Source: Flavobacterium geliluteum | GTDB lineage: Bacteria; Bacteroidota; Bacteroidia; Flavobacteriales; Flavobacteriaceae | Assembly (NCBI RefSeq): GCF_017948595.1 | Contig: NZ_JAGFBV010000029.1 | Location: forward strand, 1-57,332 | DNA length: 57,332 bases | Reading direction: 5' to 3' | Shown here: in pieces, positions 30,895-39,832 of the stretch | How positions within the stretch are numbered: position 1 is the stretch's first letter | Layout: the number at the start of each line of letters is the position of its first letter | Translations under genes and position numbers: made by a program | Notes under the pieces: model-generated | What the model was told of the DNA's origin: nothing | The model's database searches: none | What the model saw: the letters and a program-made list of their open reading frames with translations, nothing else

Positions 30895-32754
30895 TTATTC
30901 CAATTCTAAAACTAAAGCCGATTTTGGCTCTAACTTAATTTCAGATGAAATATCAAATGTTTTTCCGGTTAGAGCATCCTTTCCAGATTTGAAGTTTTTA
31001 CAATTTTCTTTAAAACGATTGGTTTTGATCGTTTGTTCTGTCGAATTGTTATTAAAAACAACCATTACCGTTTTTGCATCAGTATATCTAAAATAAACAT
31101 AGATATTGTTTTCCGGAATATAATGCGTCATTTTCCCGAAATGAACCGCTTCATTGGTTTTTCTCCAGTTGAATAATTTGGCCGTAAAATCGAAATATTG
31201 GGCCTGTTCTGCGGTTCTCCCTTCTTTGGTAAAAGCATTGTTTTTGTCGCTATTCCATCCGCCGGGAAAATCTTGACGAATGCCTGCATCTCCTTTACTT
31301 TTATCGCCGCCCATACCAATTTCTGAGCCGTAATACACCTGTGGAATTCCACGAACTGTCGCCAGTAAAGTCATGACCAATTTGTATTTTGTAAAATCAT
31401 ATTTATATACATCGTTGATGCGGTTTGTATCGTGATTTTCTGCAAAAACCAAAATATTGTTCGGATTTGGATATAAATAATCTAAAGTAAAATTATTGTA
31501 AAATTTAATCATTCCGTTATCCCAGGTAGCATTATCCTCATTAAATGCAGAACCAATCTGATCCTGTAAAGTAAAATCCATGACGCTTGGTAAATTCGAA
31601 TTGTAGTTTTCAATAGCCCCAATTTTGCTGTCTTTTTGCCAGTAGGCTAAATTCGCCTGATTGTGCATCCAGATTTCTCCAACAATATTAAAATTTGGAT
31701 ATTCTGTAGTAATTGCTTTTGCCCAATTTGCCATCGCATTAGCATCAGAATAATTATAAGTATCTACTCTAAAACCATCTAAATCTGCGTATTCAATCCA
31801 CCAAATAGCGTTTTGAGTTAAGTATTTTGCCACCAAAGGATTTCTTAAATTCAGATCGGGCATAGAAGGAACAAACCATCCGTCAACACAAACTTCCTGA
31901 TCTAATTTTGATGCGTGAATATCGGTAATTACTTCACGTCTGTGATGTGTTTGGGTATAATTTTCGAATTGATTGATCCACGATTTTGTTGGCAAATCTT
32001 TGATCATCCAGTGGGTAATTCCCCAGTGATTGGTCACATAATCCATTACCAGTTTTAGGTCTTTTTTATGCATTTCTGCCGATAAACGTAGGTAGTCTTC
32101 ATTGGTTCCGTAGCGAGAATCGATTTTGTAAACATCAGATTGTCCGTAGGTGTGGTACGAGTATTCTTTGTCATTGTCTTCGCATAACGGAGTACTCCAG
32201 ATAGTGGTTGCTCCCAAAGAAGCAATATAATCTAGGTTTTTGATAATCCCTTCGATGTCTCCGCCGTGACGACCGCCCGGTAATGCGCGATTTCCTTTTT
32301 CTGCTAAAGAAGCGTCGCTGTCATTTTTAGGATTTCCATTGGCAAACCGATCCGGCATGATTAAGTACATTACATCTGATGCATCGTAACTTTTTCTTTC
32401 GGCCGAATTGGATCTTCTTTCTTTAAGGGAATATTTTTGCGTAAAAGCGACTTTGTTTTTGCTTTTGAAAGAGAAAACCATTTCAGAAGCCTTTAGGTTT
32501 TGTGTGTCGATTGTAATAAAAAGATAGTTGGGGTTTTCGGTCTTCTCTACGTTTTTTATCACGATATTATTAGATACCGAAGCTTCGTATTGGGCAATGT
32601 TTTTTCCGTAGAACATGATTTGCAGTTCAGGATTTTTCATTCCTGCGTACCAAAATGGCGGTTCTACTTTTTGTATTTGCGCTTTTGTGGAAGCGGAAAA
32701 CAAAAGTATCAGTAAAATTAATTTATTGAAAAAATGGTTTGTTTGAAGTCTCAT
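30895..32754 (-). CDS. GH13 neopullulanase/cyclomaltodextrinase (SusA-like)
   Basis: A 619-residue exported glycoside hydrolase family 13 enzyme that cuts alpha-glucans or cyclodextrins, probably in the periplasm. It has a signal peptide (about 1-25, ending STKA-Q) and an N-terminal immunoglobulin-like domain (about 28-110). The barrel has DVMYLIMPDRFANG, DYVTNHWG, DGFRVDTYNYS with nucleophile Asp331, GEIWMH with acid/base Glu360, and AENHDTNR with the third acidic residue. A C-terminal beta domain follows. It is the last gene of the minus-strand maltose operon, behind GH97. Confidence 0.9.
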   Translation of the reverse strand: MRLQTNHFFNKLILLILLFSASTKAQIQKVEPPFWYAGMKNPELQIMFYGKNIAQYEASVSNNIVIKNVEKTENPNYLFITIDTQNLKASEMVFSFKSKNKVAFTQKYSLKERRSNSAERKSYDASDVMYLIMPDRFANGNPKNDSDASLAEKGNRALPGGRHGGDIEGIIKNLDYIASLGATTIWSTPLCEDNDKEYSYHTYGQSDVYKIDSRYGTNEDYLRLSAEMHKKDLKLVMDYVTNHWGITHWMIKDLPTKSWINQFENYTQTHHRREVITDIHASKLDQEVCVDGWFVPSMPDLNLRNPLVAKYLTQNAIWWIEYADLDGFRVDTYNYSDANAMANWAKAITTEYPNFNIVGEIWMHNQANLAYWQKDSKIGAIENYNSNLPSVMDFTLQDQIGSAFNEDNATWDNGMIKFYNNFTLDYLYPNPNNILVFAENHDTNRINDVYKYDFTKYKLVMTLLATVRGIPQVYYGSEIGMGGDKSKGDAGIRQDFPGGWNSDKNNAFTKEGRTAEQAQYFDFTAKLFNWRKTNEAVHFGKMTHYIPENNIYVYFRYTDAKTVMVVFNNNSTEQTIKTNRFKENCKNFKSGKDALTGKTFDISSEIKLEPKSALVLELE

Positions 32755-32772
32755 AATTTATAGTTTTAGTTT

Positions 32773-32852
32773 CCTGTAAGGTTTCCAAAATCTTATAGGT
32801 ATAGATTGTGTAGATTATAAAACCTACAAGGTTTTGGAAACCTTGCAGGTTA
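32773..32852. repeat. CCTTGCAGG-type inverted repeat
   Basis: CCTGTAAGGTTTCCAAAATC (32773-32794) matches the reverse complement of 32828-32849 at 20 of 22 positions. The right part (32821-32851) is itself a hairpin, AACCTACAAGGTTT/AAACCTTGCAGGTT. I recall CCTTGCAGG words as common Bacteroidota intergenic repeats. Confidence 0.65.
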
Positions 32853-32862
32853 CTATATCAGT

Positions 32863-32902
32863 TAAAAAAAAGACAAGCAATCTCGGGGAAAATCGCCTGT
32901 CT
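32863..32902 (-). terminator. Terminator of the GH97 gene
   Basis: AGACAAGC and GCCTGTCT arms (32871-32878 with 32895-32902) are followed on the minus strand by T8 (32870-32863), 10 bases after the GH97 stop. It may partly separate GH97 from GH13 downstream. Confidence 0.65.
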
Positions 32903-32911
32903 CTTAAAAAA

Positions 32912-35026
32912 CTATTTATTTTCAATAATACTAATCGCATAACCTCCGCCCGGAGCAGAAAACTGCGATAGTTTTGATGTATTGGTTACAACCATTTTTT
33001 TGATGGTATACGCTTGCGGATTGGTTTTGTAATGCGCATCTTTTGCATCGACATAAAGGGTTGCGGTGTATTTTTTGCCTTTTTCAAGGAAACTGAAATC
33101 GATATTTGAGGTACGGGAATTGTCTCCGTTTACATTTCCAACAAACCAATTGTTTGTTCCTTTTGCTTTTCGGGCAACCGTAATAAAATCACCTGGTTCT
33201 GCTTCTATATATTTGCTTTCTGACCAATCTATCGCCACATCTTTTATGAATTGAAAAGCATCTGGAAAACGGTTGTAGTTCTCTGGAGTATCGGCTGCCA
33301 TTTGCAATGGGCTGTACATAGTAACATATAAAGCCAATTGGTTGGCAAGCGTACTGTTTACATGCGATTTGTTGTCTGGATTCATTTTAGTTAAATCCAT
33401 TTCAAAAATCCCAGGAGTATAATCCATTGGGCCACCAATTAAGCGTGTAAATGGCAATACAGTAACGTGGTTGGGTTTAGATCCTCCAAAAGATTGATAT
33501 TCTGTTCCTCTTGCTGCTTCATTCCCAATTAAGTTAGGATAGGTTCTGCAAATTCCTGTTGGGCGAACTGCTTCGTGAGCGTTGACCATGATTTTATAAT
33601 CGGCAGCTTTTTCAATAGCATATTGGTAGTGGTTTACAATCCATTGGTCATAATGATTTTCGCCGCGAGGCAAGATATCGCCAACGTAGCCGCTTTTTAC
33701 AGCATCGTATCCGTTGTCTTTCATGAATTGGTAGGCTTTATCCATGTGGCGCTCGTAGTTACGAACAGAACCCGAAGTTTCGTGGTGCATTATGATTTTT
33801 ATACCTTTAGATTTTGCATATTCGTGCAAACCTTTTACATCAAAATCTGGATAAGGCGTCACAAAGTCAAATACATAATCTTTGGTATGACCAAACCAAT
33901 CTTCCCAACCTTCGTTCCAACCTTCGACCAAAACGGCGTCAAAACCATTTTTAGCAGCAAAATCGATGTATTTTTTTACGTTGGCATTGTTGGCACCATG
34001 CGTTCCGTTTGGTTTTGCTTTCGAGAAATCGGTAACTCCCAATTGTACGGTTGGAAAATCGTTTGTGTACGACCAAGAACTTTTTCCGGTAATCATTTCC
34101 CACCAAACACCCACATATTTTACGGGTTTTATCCAAGATGTATCCTCAATTTTTGAAGGCTCGTTTAAGTTCAAAGTCATTTTTGAAGCCAAAATATCAC
34201 GAGCATCATCACTTACCATAATTGTTCTCCAAGGAGAGTGGCTTGGTGCCTGCATATACCCTTTGTCGCCTTTTGCATCTGGTGTTAACCAAGATTCGAA
34301 AATCATGTTTTTATCATCCAAATTCAGGTGCATACAAGAATAATCAATCAAAGCAGCTTCGTGTAAATTGATATAGATTCCGTCATTGGTTTTTAGCATT
34401 AACGAAGTCTGAACGCCTGTATTTGAAAAAGATTTTTGAGAAACATTTGCTGTATAAGCTTTCTCAGATAATCCTCTTATTTCCGATAATTTAGATTTAG
34501 TGTAATCATATTCCTGAGTGTCATAATCGCCCGGAATCCAGAATGCTGTGTGGTCGCCCGTCATAGCAAATTGTGTTCTTTCTTCTTTAATTACAAAATA
34601 GGTTAGGTTTTTTTGAGTTGGAAATTCATATCTAAATCCAAGTCCATCATCAAATAAGCGAAAACGAATCACGATTTGTCTGTCGGTACTTTTTTGGTCT
34701 AAAGTAACGGCCAATTCATTGTAATGATTTCTAATAGCATCGACTTCGCCCCAAACTGGTTTCCAGGTTTCGTCAAAAGTAGATGTTTTGGTATCTGCAA
34801 TGGCAAAATCATTCAAAAGTGATTTTTTATCATTTTTAAGTTCAAGTCCTAATTTACTGGTTTTTACAACTTCTTTGTTTTTGTATTTTAAACTGTAAGT
34901 TGGTGTTCCGTCATTTTGAAGCGAAAATTCCATAACAAATTTTCCTTCGGGTGATTTTAATTGTTGCGCTTCTGCTAAAGTGCTGAAGGCGAATAAAATT
35001 AAGCTTGTAAAAAATAATTTTTTCAT
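32912..35026 (-). CDS. GH97 alpha-glucosidase (SusB-like)
   Basis: A 704-residue exported alpha-glucosidase of family GH97 that releases glucose from malto-oligosaccharides in the periplasm. The signal peptide is about 1-20 (LAEA-Q). The GH97 N-domain and barrel carry VEGWNEGWEDW, HEAVRPTG (Glu485) and RGTEYQS (Glu509). The 24-residue spacing of these two matches the base and acid pair of the inverting B. thetaiotaomicron SusB, as I recall it (Glu508/Glu532). It follows GH65 on the same strand after 32 bases, so they probably share a transcript. Confidence 0.93.
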   Translation of the reverse strand: MKKLFFTSLILFAFSTLAEAQQLKSPEGKFVMEFSLQNDGTPTYSLKYKNKEVVKTSKLGLELKNDKKSLLNDFAIADTKTSTFDETWKPVWGEVDAIRNHYNELAVTLDQKSTDRQIVIRFRLFDDGLGFRYEFPTQKNLTYFVIKEERTQFAMTGDHTAFWIPGDYDTQEYDYTKSKLSEIRGLSEKAYTANVSQKSFSNTGVQTSLMLKTNDGIYINLHEAALIDYSCMHLNLDDKNMIFESWLTPDAKGDKGYMQAPSHSPWRTIMVSDDARDILASKMTLNLNEPSKIEDTSWIKPVKYVGVWWEMITGKSSWSYTNDFPTVQLGVTDFSKAKPNGTHGANNANVKKYIDFAAKNGFDAVLVEGWNEGWEDWFGHTKDYVFDFVTPYPDFDVKGLHEYAKSKGIKIIMHHETSGSVRNYERHMDKAYQFMKDNGYDAVKSGYVGDILPRGENHYDQWIVNHYQYAIEKAADYKIMVNAHEAVRPTGICRTYPNLIGNEAARGTEYQSFGGSKPNHVTVLPFTRLIGGPMDYTPGIFEMDLTKMNPDNKSHVNSTLANQLALYVTMYSPLQMAADTPENYNRFPDAFQFIKDVAIDWSESKYIEAEPGDFITVARKAKGTNNWFVGNVNGDNSRTSNIDFSFLEKGKKYTATLYVDAKDAHYKTNPQAYTIKKMVVTNTSKLSQFSAPGGGYAISIIENK

Positions 35027-35058
35027 TTTGATAGTTTTTAAAAGTGATTCACTTTTGT

Positions 35059-37359
35059 TTATGCTGTGGCTAATGGAGTAGCCATTATTGTTTTTCCGTT
35101 TACGTTGATCGCTAAGTCCTGGTCGCCATCAACTGTAAAAGTAGTTTCATTATGCTGAACAGATACTTTTAGAATTTGATTTCTGAAATTAATTTTAAAC
35201 GAATAACCTTTCCACTCTTTTGGAATTTTTGGCGAAAAATGAAGTTGGTCATTTTTAACACGCATGCCTCCAAAACCTTCTACAATACTCATCCAGGTTC
35301 CCGCCATTGAGGTGATGTGACAGCCTTCTTCTACTTCTTTATTGTAATCGTCCAGATCTAAACGAGATGTTCTTAAATAAAAAGTATACGCCATATCCAT
35401 TTTGTCTAATACGGCAGCCTGAATCGAATGCACGCAAGGCGAAAGCGAACTTTCATGAACAGTAAACGATTCGTAAAACTCAAAATTACGCTGTAATTCT
35501 TCTTTAGAAAAGTGATCTTCAAAAAAATAAAAACACTGCAAAACATCGGCTTGTTTGATGTAGGGAGAACGTAAAACGCGATCCCAAGACCATTTTTGAT
35601 TGATTGGTCGTTGCGAGCGATCTAAATCTTTTACGGGAACCAAATCTTTGTCCAAGAAACCGTCTTGCTGCAAATAAATACCCAATTCTTTAGAAGTAGG
35701 GAAGTACATATTATCGGCCACTTTTTTCCATTCCTGAATTTCGGCTCCCGAAAGCACTACTTTTTCCAGCACACGTTTGTGATCTGCAGGATACTCGGCA
35801 GCGACTTTTTTAATTTGTTCTGCGGTATAATCGATACACCATTTTGCGATATAATTGGTGTAGAAATTATTATTGATGTTGTTTTCGTATTCATTTGGGC
35901 CTGTAACTCCCAAAATCACGTATTGGTTTTTTTCTTTAGAAAAAGAAGCTCTTTGGTGCCAAAAACGGGCAATTCCGATTAAAACTTCTAAACCTTTCTC
36001 AGGAATATACGAGTAATCTCCCGTAAAACGATGATAATTAAAAATGGCAAAAGCAATGGCGCCATTTCTATGAATTTCTTCGTGCGTAATTTCCCATTCG
36101 TTATGACATTCTTCGCCATTCATGGTTACCATCGGGTACAAAGCTGCTCCGTTTTTGAAACCTAAATTGTCTTTGGCATTCTCAATTGCTTTGTCCAACT
36201 GATTGAAACGGTATGTCAATAAATTGCGCGCAACCTGCTGATCTTTGGTAGCCATGTAAAACGGGATGCAATAGGCCTCGGTATCCCAATAAGTAGAGCC
36301 TCCGTATTTTTCTCCGGTAAAACCTTTTGGGCCAATATTCAATCGTGAATCTTTTCCTAAATAGGTTTGATTTAATTGAAAGATGTTGAAACGAATTCCC
36401 TGCTGTGCTTTTACATCGCCATCAATCGTAATATCCGACATTTCCCAGATTTTGCTCCAAGCCTTAATTTGATTTTGAAGTAATTGATCGTATCCTAAAT
36501 TCAATGCTTTTTTGATGCATTTTTCGGCTGCAGCCAAAGTATTTTCATGGTTTAAAGAAACGGTATAGCCGCCAATTTTTTGTATCGCTGAGGTTTGTCC
36601 TTTTGCAATAATCGTCCCATAATGAAACTGTACTTTGTCTGAAGTAGAATCTATTGTAGAAGCAGAAATGTTGACGTTTTCGCCGTTTGCAAAAATCGTG
36701 TTGTGCATAAAAGTGGTCACTTTAAAATGCGTTTTAAAAGTTTGTGCTGTTACAAAAGCTTCATTAGCTGCTTTTTTTACTTCTAATGGCTCCCAGAATT
36801 TTTCTTCCCAGTTGGCATCTTCATTGGTAACACCGGCATCAACATAAGGTTTGTAAACAATTTTGGCATCTTTATTCAACGGTGTGATTTCGTATTTGAT
36901 CAAGCCTGTTTCATCAAAATCTAAAGAAAGAAAACGACGCACATTTACGGCAATTTCAGTTCCGTTTTTTAGAGTAGCTTCAAAAGAGCGATTGTACCAA
37001 CCTTCTTTCATATTCAATTCTCTGCGGAAATTTTTAACCTGAGTGCATTTATTCAAATCAAAGTTTTCTTCGTTGATTTCAATATCAATTCCAATCCAGT
37101 TAGGAGCATTTAAAACTTTCGCAAAATATTTTGGATAGCCGTTTTTCCACCAGCCTACTTTGGTTTTGTCAGGGTAATAAATTCCGGCGATATAACTTCC
37201 TTGAAACGTTTTACCGGAATAAGTTTCTTCAAAATTGGCACGTTGTCCCATAGCACCGTTTCCAATACTGAAAAGACTTTCAGACGATTTTACTCTTTCT
37301 GCGTCAAATCCTTCTTCTATGATGGACCAATTGTCTGGTTTTATATAATCTTGATTCAT
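35059..37359 (-). CDS. GH65 maltose phosphorylase
   Basis: A 766-residue cytosolic GH65 phosphorylase (no signal peptide), which cleaves maltose with phosphate to glucose and beta-glucose-1-phosphate. The family catalytic acid is in GVTGPNEYENN (Glu490). GPKGFTGEKYGGSTYWDTE and HITSMAGTW are conserved. Maltose specificity is inferred from the flanking beta-phosphoglucomutase, GH97, GH13 and SusCD genes; kojibiose, trehalose and nigerose enzymes share the fold. It is preceded by a repeat-filled gap of 266 bases. Confidence 0.88.
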   Translation of the reverse strand: MNQDYIKPDNWSIIEEGFDAERVKSSESLFSIGNGAMGQRANFEETYSGKTFQGSYIAGIYYPDKTKVGWWKNGYPKYFAKVLNAPNWIGIDIEINEENFDLNKCTQVKNFRRELNMKEGWYNRSFEATLKNGTEIAVNVRRFLSLDFDETGLIKYEITPLNKDAKIVYKPYVDAGVTNEDANWEEKFWEPLEVKKAANEAFVTAQTFKTHFKVTTFMHNTIFANGENVNISASTIDSTSDKVQFHYGTIIAKGQTSAIQKIGGYTVSLNHENTLAAAEKCIKKALNLGYDQLLQNQIKAWSKIWEMSDITIDGDVKAQQGIRFNIFQLNQTYLGKDSRLNIGPKGFTGEKYGGSTYWDTEAYCIPFYMATKDQQVARNLLTYRFNQLDKAIENAKDNLGFKNGAALYPMVTMNGEECHNEWEITHEEIHRNGAIAFAIFNYHRFTGDYSYIPEKGLEVLIGIARFWHQRASFSKEKNQYVILGVTGPNEYENNINNNFYTNYIAKWCIDYTAEQIKKVAAEYPADHKRVLEKVVLSGAEIQEWKKVADNMYFPTSKELGIYLQQDGFLDKDLVPVKDLDRSQRPINQKWSWDRVLRSPYIKQADVLQCFYFFEDHFSKEELQRNFEFYESFTVHESSLSPCVHSIQAAVLDKMDMAYTFYLRTSRLDLDDYNKEVEEGCHITSMAGTWMSIVEGFGGMRVKNDQLHFSPKIPKEWKGYSFKINFRNQILKVSVQHNETTFTVDGDQDLAINVNGKTIMATPLATA

Positions 37360-37367
37360 TTTTCTTT

Positions 37368-37631
37368 AATTAGATAATGGGGCAATGAGATAATTAGAGA
37401 ATGTGTCAATTTGGTAATTAGATAATTATTGGGTTGACGTTTCTAATTTGATTTTATCTTTATTGCTGATTGTTTTACTTTTTTTGATTGATGGTTTGTA
37501 ACGATTAATTAGTTGTTTAATTTGATAATTATTCATTTTCTAATGATCAAATTGACATATTTTAAATTAGGGAAATAGATAATTCTAGCTTAGGACATTA
37601 TCTTATTTTCTAATTGTCAAATTTTCTAATT
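37368..37631. repeat. AATTAGA-AAT word array as an inverted pair, no gene inside
   Basis: The left end has AATTAGATAATGGGGCAATG, AGATAATTAGAGAATGTGTC and a further AATTAGATAAT. The right end, on the opposite strand, reads AATTAGAAAATTTGACAATT and AGAAAATAAGATAATG. The outer end overlaps the stop codon TAG (37628-37626) of the beta-phosphoglucomutase gene. The middle is AT-rich and holds no open frame that I can support. Confidence 0.65.
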
Positions 37632-38279
37632 GATTAACTTCTCGATAAAGCTTTCGTCTATTACGGTGAAATCTTTAAAGATGTATTGGGCTTCATGTAA
37701 AATTGTTTTCTCACCAATTCCAACACTTACCATTTCGCCTACGTTTGCTGCCTGAACTCCAGCAACAGAATCTTCGAATACTATTGCATTTTTTGGATCA
37801 ATTTGTAATAATTGGGCCGCTTTTAAGAAAACTTCCGGATCTGGTTTGGCATTGGTAACGTCATTTCCGTCAACAATAACATCAAAATAGGACAGAATTC
37901 CGGTTTTTTCTAAAATTGGTCTTGCATTTTTACTTGCAGAACCCAGTGCAATCGCTTGATTTTTTTCTTTTAATAGTTGTAGAATTTTAAAAACGCCTGG
38001 AAGAATTTCGCTTTCATCCATGTCAACCAAGTAAGTTAAATAATCTTCGTTTTTCTGAATTAACCATTTGTCTTTGTCATCTTGCGAAGCCTGAACATTT
38101 CCTAGTTCAAGAATTATATCGAGCGAGCGCACGCGACTTACACCTTTAAGTAATTCGTTGTGTTCGTGTGTAAAATTAATATTGAGGCTTTTGGCGATTT
38201 TTTGCCACGCCAAAAAATGATATTTTGCGGTATCAACGATTACGCCATCAAGATCGAATATGAATGCTTTTTTGTTCAT
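37626..38279 (-). CDS. pgmB: Beta-phosphoglucomutase
   Basis: A cytosolic HAD-superfamily enzyme that isomerises beta-glucose-1-phosphate to glucose-6-phosphate, the product of the neighbouring GH65 phosphorylase. HAD motif 1 FDLDGVIVDTAKYH gives the nucleophile and acid Asp pair. LGSASKNARPIL is motif 2, and DGNDVTNAKPDPEVFL and FEDSVAGVQAA are motifs 3-4. I chose the start at 38279 (MNKKAFIF), because the longer frame would overlap the transporter gene by 23 bases. The last codons fall in a repeat word. Confidence 0.92.
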   Translation of the reverse strand: MNKKAFIFDLDGVIVDTAKYHFLAWQKIAKSLNINFTHEHNELLKGVSRVRSLDIILELGNVQASQDDKDKWLIQKNEDYLTYLVDMDESEILPGVFKILQLLKEKNQAIALGSASKNARPILEKTGILSYFDVIVDGNDVTNAKPDPEVFLKAAQLLQIDPKNAIVFEDSVAGVQAANVGEMVSVGIGEKTILHEAQYIFKDFTVIDESFIEKLIN

Positions 38280-38298
38280 TATAAGTAGGATTCTTAAT

Positions 38299-39654
38299 TT
38301 ATGATTTTTGAATTGTATCATCTACATCTCTTACTTTGTAGACTAAAAGAGCGGCAATTAAGAAACTAACTCCACTGGTAATTAAGGCATAGATTGCATC
38401 GCCGTTGTAAAGATATTTTACAATTGGACCTCCAATAAGTGCGTTAACAATTTGTGGGATAACTACAAAAAAGTTAAAAATCCCCATGTAAACGCCCATT
38501 TTTTTCGGGGCTATTGACCCTGCAAGAATTGCGTAAGGCATTGCCAAAATACTTGCCCATGCCACTCCAATTAAAATCATTGGAAGTACTACCCAGTCTT
38601 CATTGGGCATAAAATAAATAGATATTAATCCGATTCCTCCAATAATTAAAGAAAGGGCGTGTGTTGATTTTCGTCCGATTTTTTTAGCGATGTACGGCAG
38701 GAAAAACAGCGCAATAATAGCGGAAACGAAATTATAGACTCCAAACAATATTCCGACCCAGTCACCAGCGTCTTGATATTGCTGACTTGAAGTGTCATCT
38801 AAAGGCAATCCGTAAATGTGATGTGCGATGGCTGGAGTTGTAAAAACCCACATACCAAATAATCCGAACCATGAGAAAAATTGTACCCAACTTAGCTGAC
38901 GCATAGTAGTTGGCATTTTTGCAAAATCGGTAAAAATGTCGCTTAGTTTTGATTTTTCTTCAGAAACAATAACGTCATGATTTTGAGGATCTTCAAAATT
39001 GGCCAGTTCTTCCGGAGTATATTCTTTTGTTGTAATGAGTGTTACTAATATTGAGCCCACTAAAACTCCCGCACCGATAATAAAAGAAAGGGTCAGGTTT
39101 AATGGAACACTTCCGGGAACAGCACTATTTGAAACATCAAAATATTTTGTCAGGACATAAGGCAATGCGGAACCAATAACGGCTCCAAAACCAATTAACG
39201 AAGTTTGAATACTAAAGCCTGCAGTACGCTGATCTGTTCTTAAATTGTCTCCAACCAAAGCACGAAATGGCTCCATAGCGATATTGAAAGATGCATCCAT
39301 GATCATCAACATTCCGGCTCCAACCCATAAAGCAGGTAAAACAGAAATAAAAATATTAGCTTGAGGCATTAAAATTAATCCAACGGAAGCCAAAATAGCA
39401 CCTACAAGAAAAAAGGGTTTTCTTCTTCCGAATCTTCCCCAAGTTTTATCGCTGTAATGACCAATGATAGGCTGAACTATTAATCCCATAAGGGGGGCAA
39501 TAATCCAAAACCATGATAGTTCATGTATGTCGGCACCAAAAATTTGAAGAATTCTGCTGGCATTCGCATTCTGTAGTGCAAACCCCATTTGTATTCCTAA
39601 GAAACCGAAACTCATGTTCCAAATTTCCCAGAAACTTAATTTACGCTTTTCCAT
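38299..39654 (-). CDS. MFS sugar transporter, maltose-type
   Basis: A 451-residue inner-membrane MFS protein with 12 helices, of the SLC45/GPH-like sugar:H+ branch. It opens with WEIWNMSFGFLGIQMGFALQNANASRI and has loop GHYSDKTWGRFGRRKPFFL after helix 2. GMLMIMDASFNIAMEPFRALVGDNL and SWVQFFSWFGLFGMWVF are typical of this clade. It is the first gene of the minus-strand arm and probably imports maltose for the phosphorylase. A 7-5-7 palindrome lies 26 bases upstream of its start codon. Confidence 0.9.
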   Translation of the reverse strand: MEKRKLSFWEIWNMSFGFLGIQMGFALQNANASRILQIFGADIHELSWFWIIAPLMGLIVQPIIGHYSDKTWGRFGRRKPFFLVGAILASVGLILMPQANIFISVLPALWVGAGMLMIMDASFNIAMEPFRALVGDNLRTDQRTAGFSIQTSLIGFGAVIGSALPYVLTKYFDVSNSAVPGSVPLNLTLSFIIGAGVLVGSILVTLITTKEYTPEELANFEDPQNHDVIVSEEKSKLSDIFTDFAKMPTTMRQLSWVQFFSWFGLFGMWVFTTPAIAHHIYGLPLDDTSSQQYQDAGDWVGILFGVYNFVSAIIALFFLPYIAKKIGRKSTHALSLIIGGIGLISIYFMPNEDWVVLPMILIGVAWASILAMPYAILAGSIAPKKMGVYMGIFNFFVVIPQIVNALIGGPIVKYLYNGDAIYALITSGVSFLIAALLVYKVRDVDDTIQKS

Positions 39655-39680
39655 TATCGTAATTAAAAAATTAATTAGAC

Positions 39681-39699
39681 GATAAGCGCTATGCTTATC
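39681..39699. promoter_or_regulatory. GATAAGC-N5-GCTTATC operator-like dyad
   Basis: A perfect 7-bp inverted repeat with a 5-base spacer (GCTAT) lies 26 bases upstream of the transporter start codon. It is a good candidate operator for the adjacent LacI-type regulator on the minus-strand maltose operon. Confidence 0.5.
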
Positions 39700-39778
39700 A
39701 AAACTTACTGTTTTTTCGAAGTAAAAGTAAAAGCTTTGATGGCCGTAAAAGTATAAATTATTTTTAGATATATACTAA

Positions 39779-39809
39779 CAAAAAAGCCATAAATGTTTTT
39801 TATGGCTTT
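39779..39809 (-). terminator. Terminator of the LacI regulator
   Basis: The AAAGCCATAAA/TTTATGGCTTT stem (39783-39793 with 39799-39809, loop TGTTT) precedes a T-rich run on the minus strand. It insulates the regulator from the transporter operon. Confidence 0.75.
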
Positions 39810-39832
39810 AGAATATGTTGATTTTAAGAAAA

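Noticed and set aside
33575..34156. 193-residue open frame on the plus strand
   Set aside because: It is the antisense shadow of the GH97 gene, which has intact catalytic residues and a signal peptide on the minus strand.
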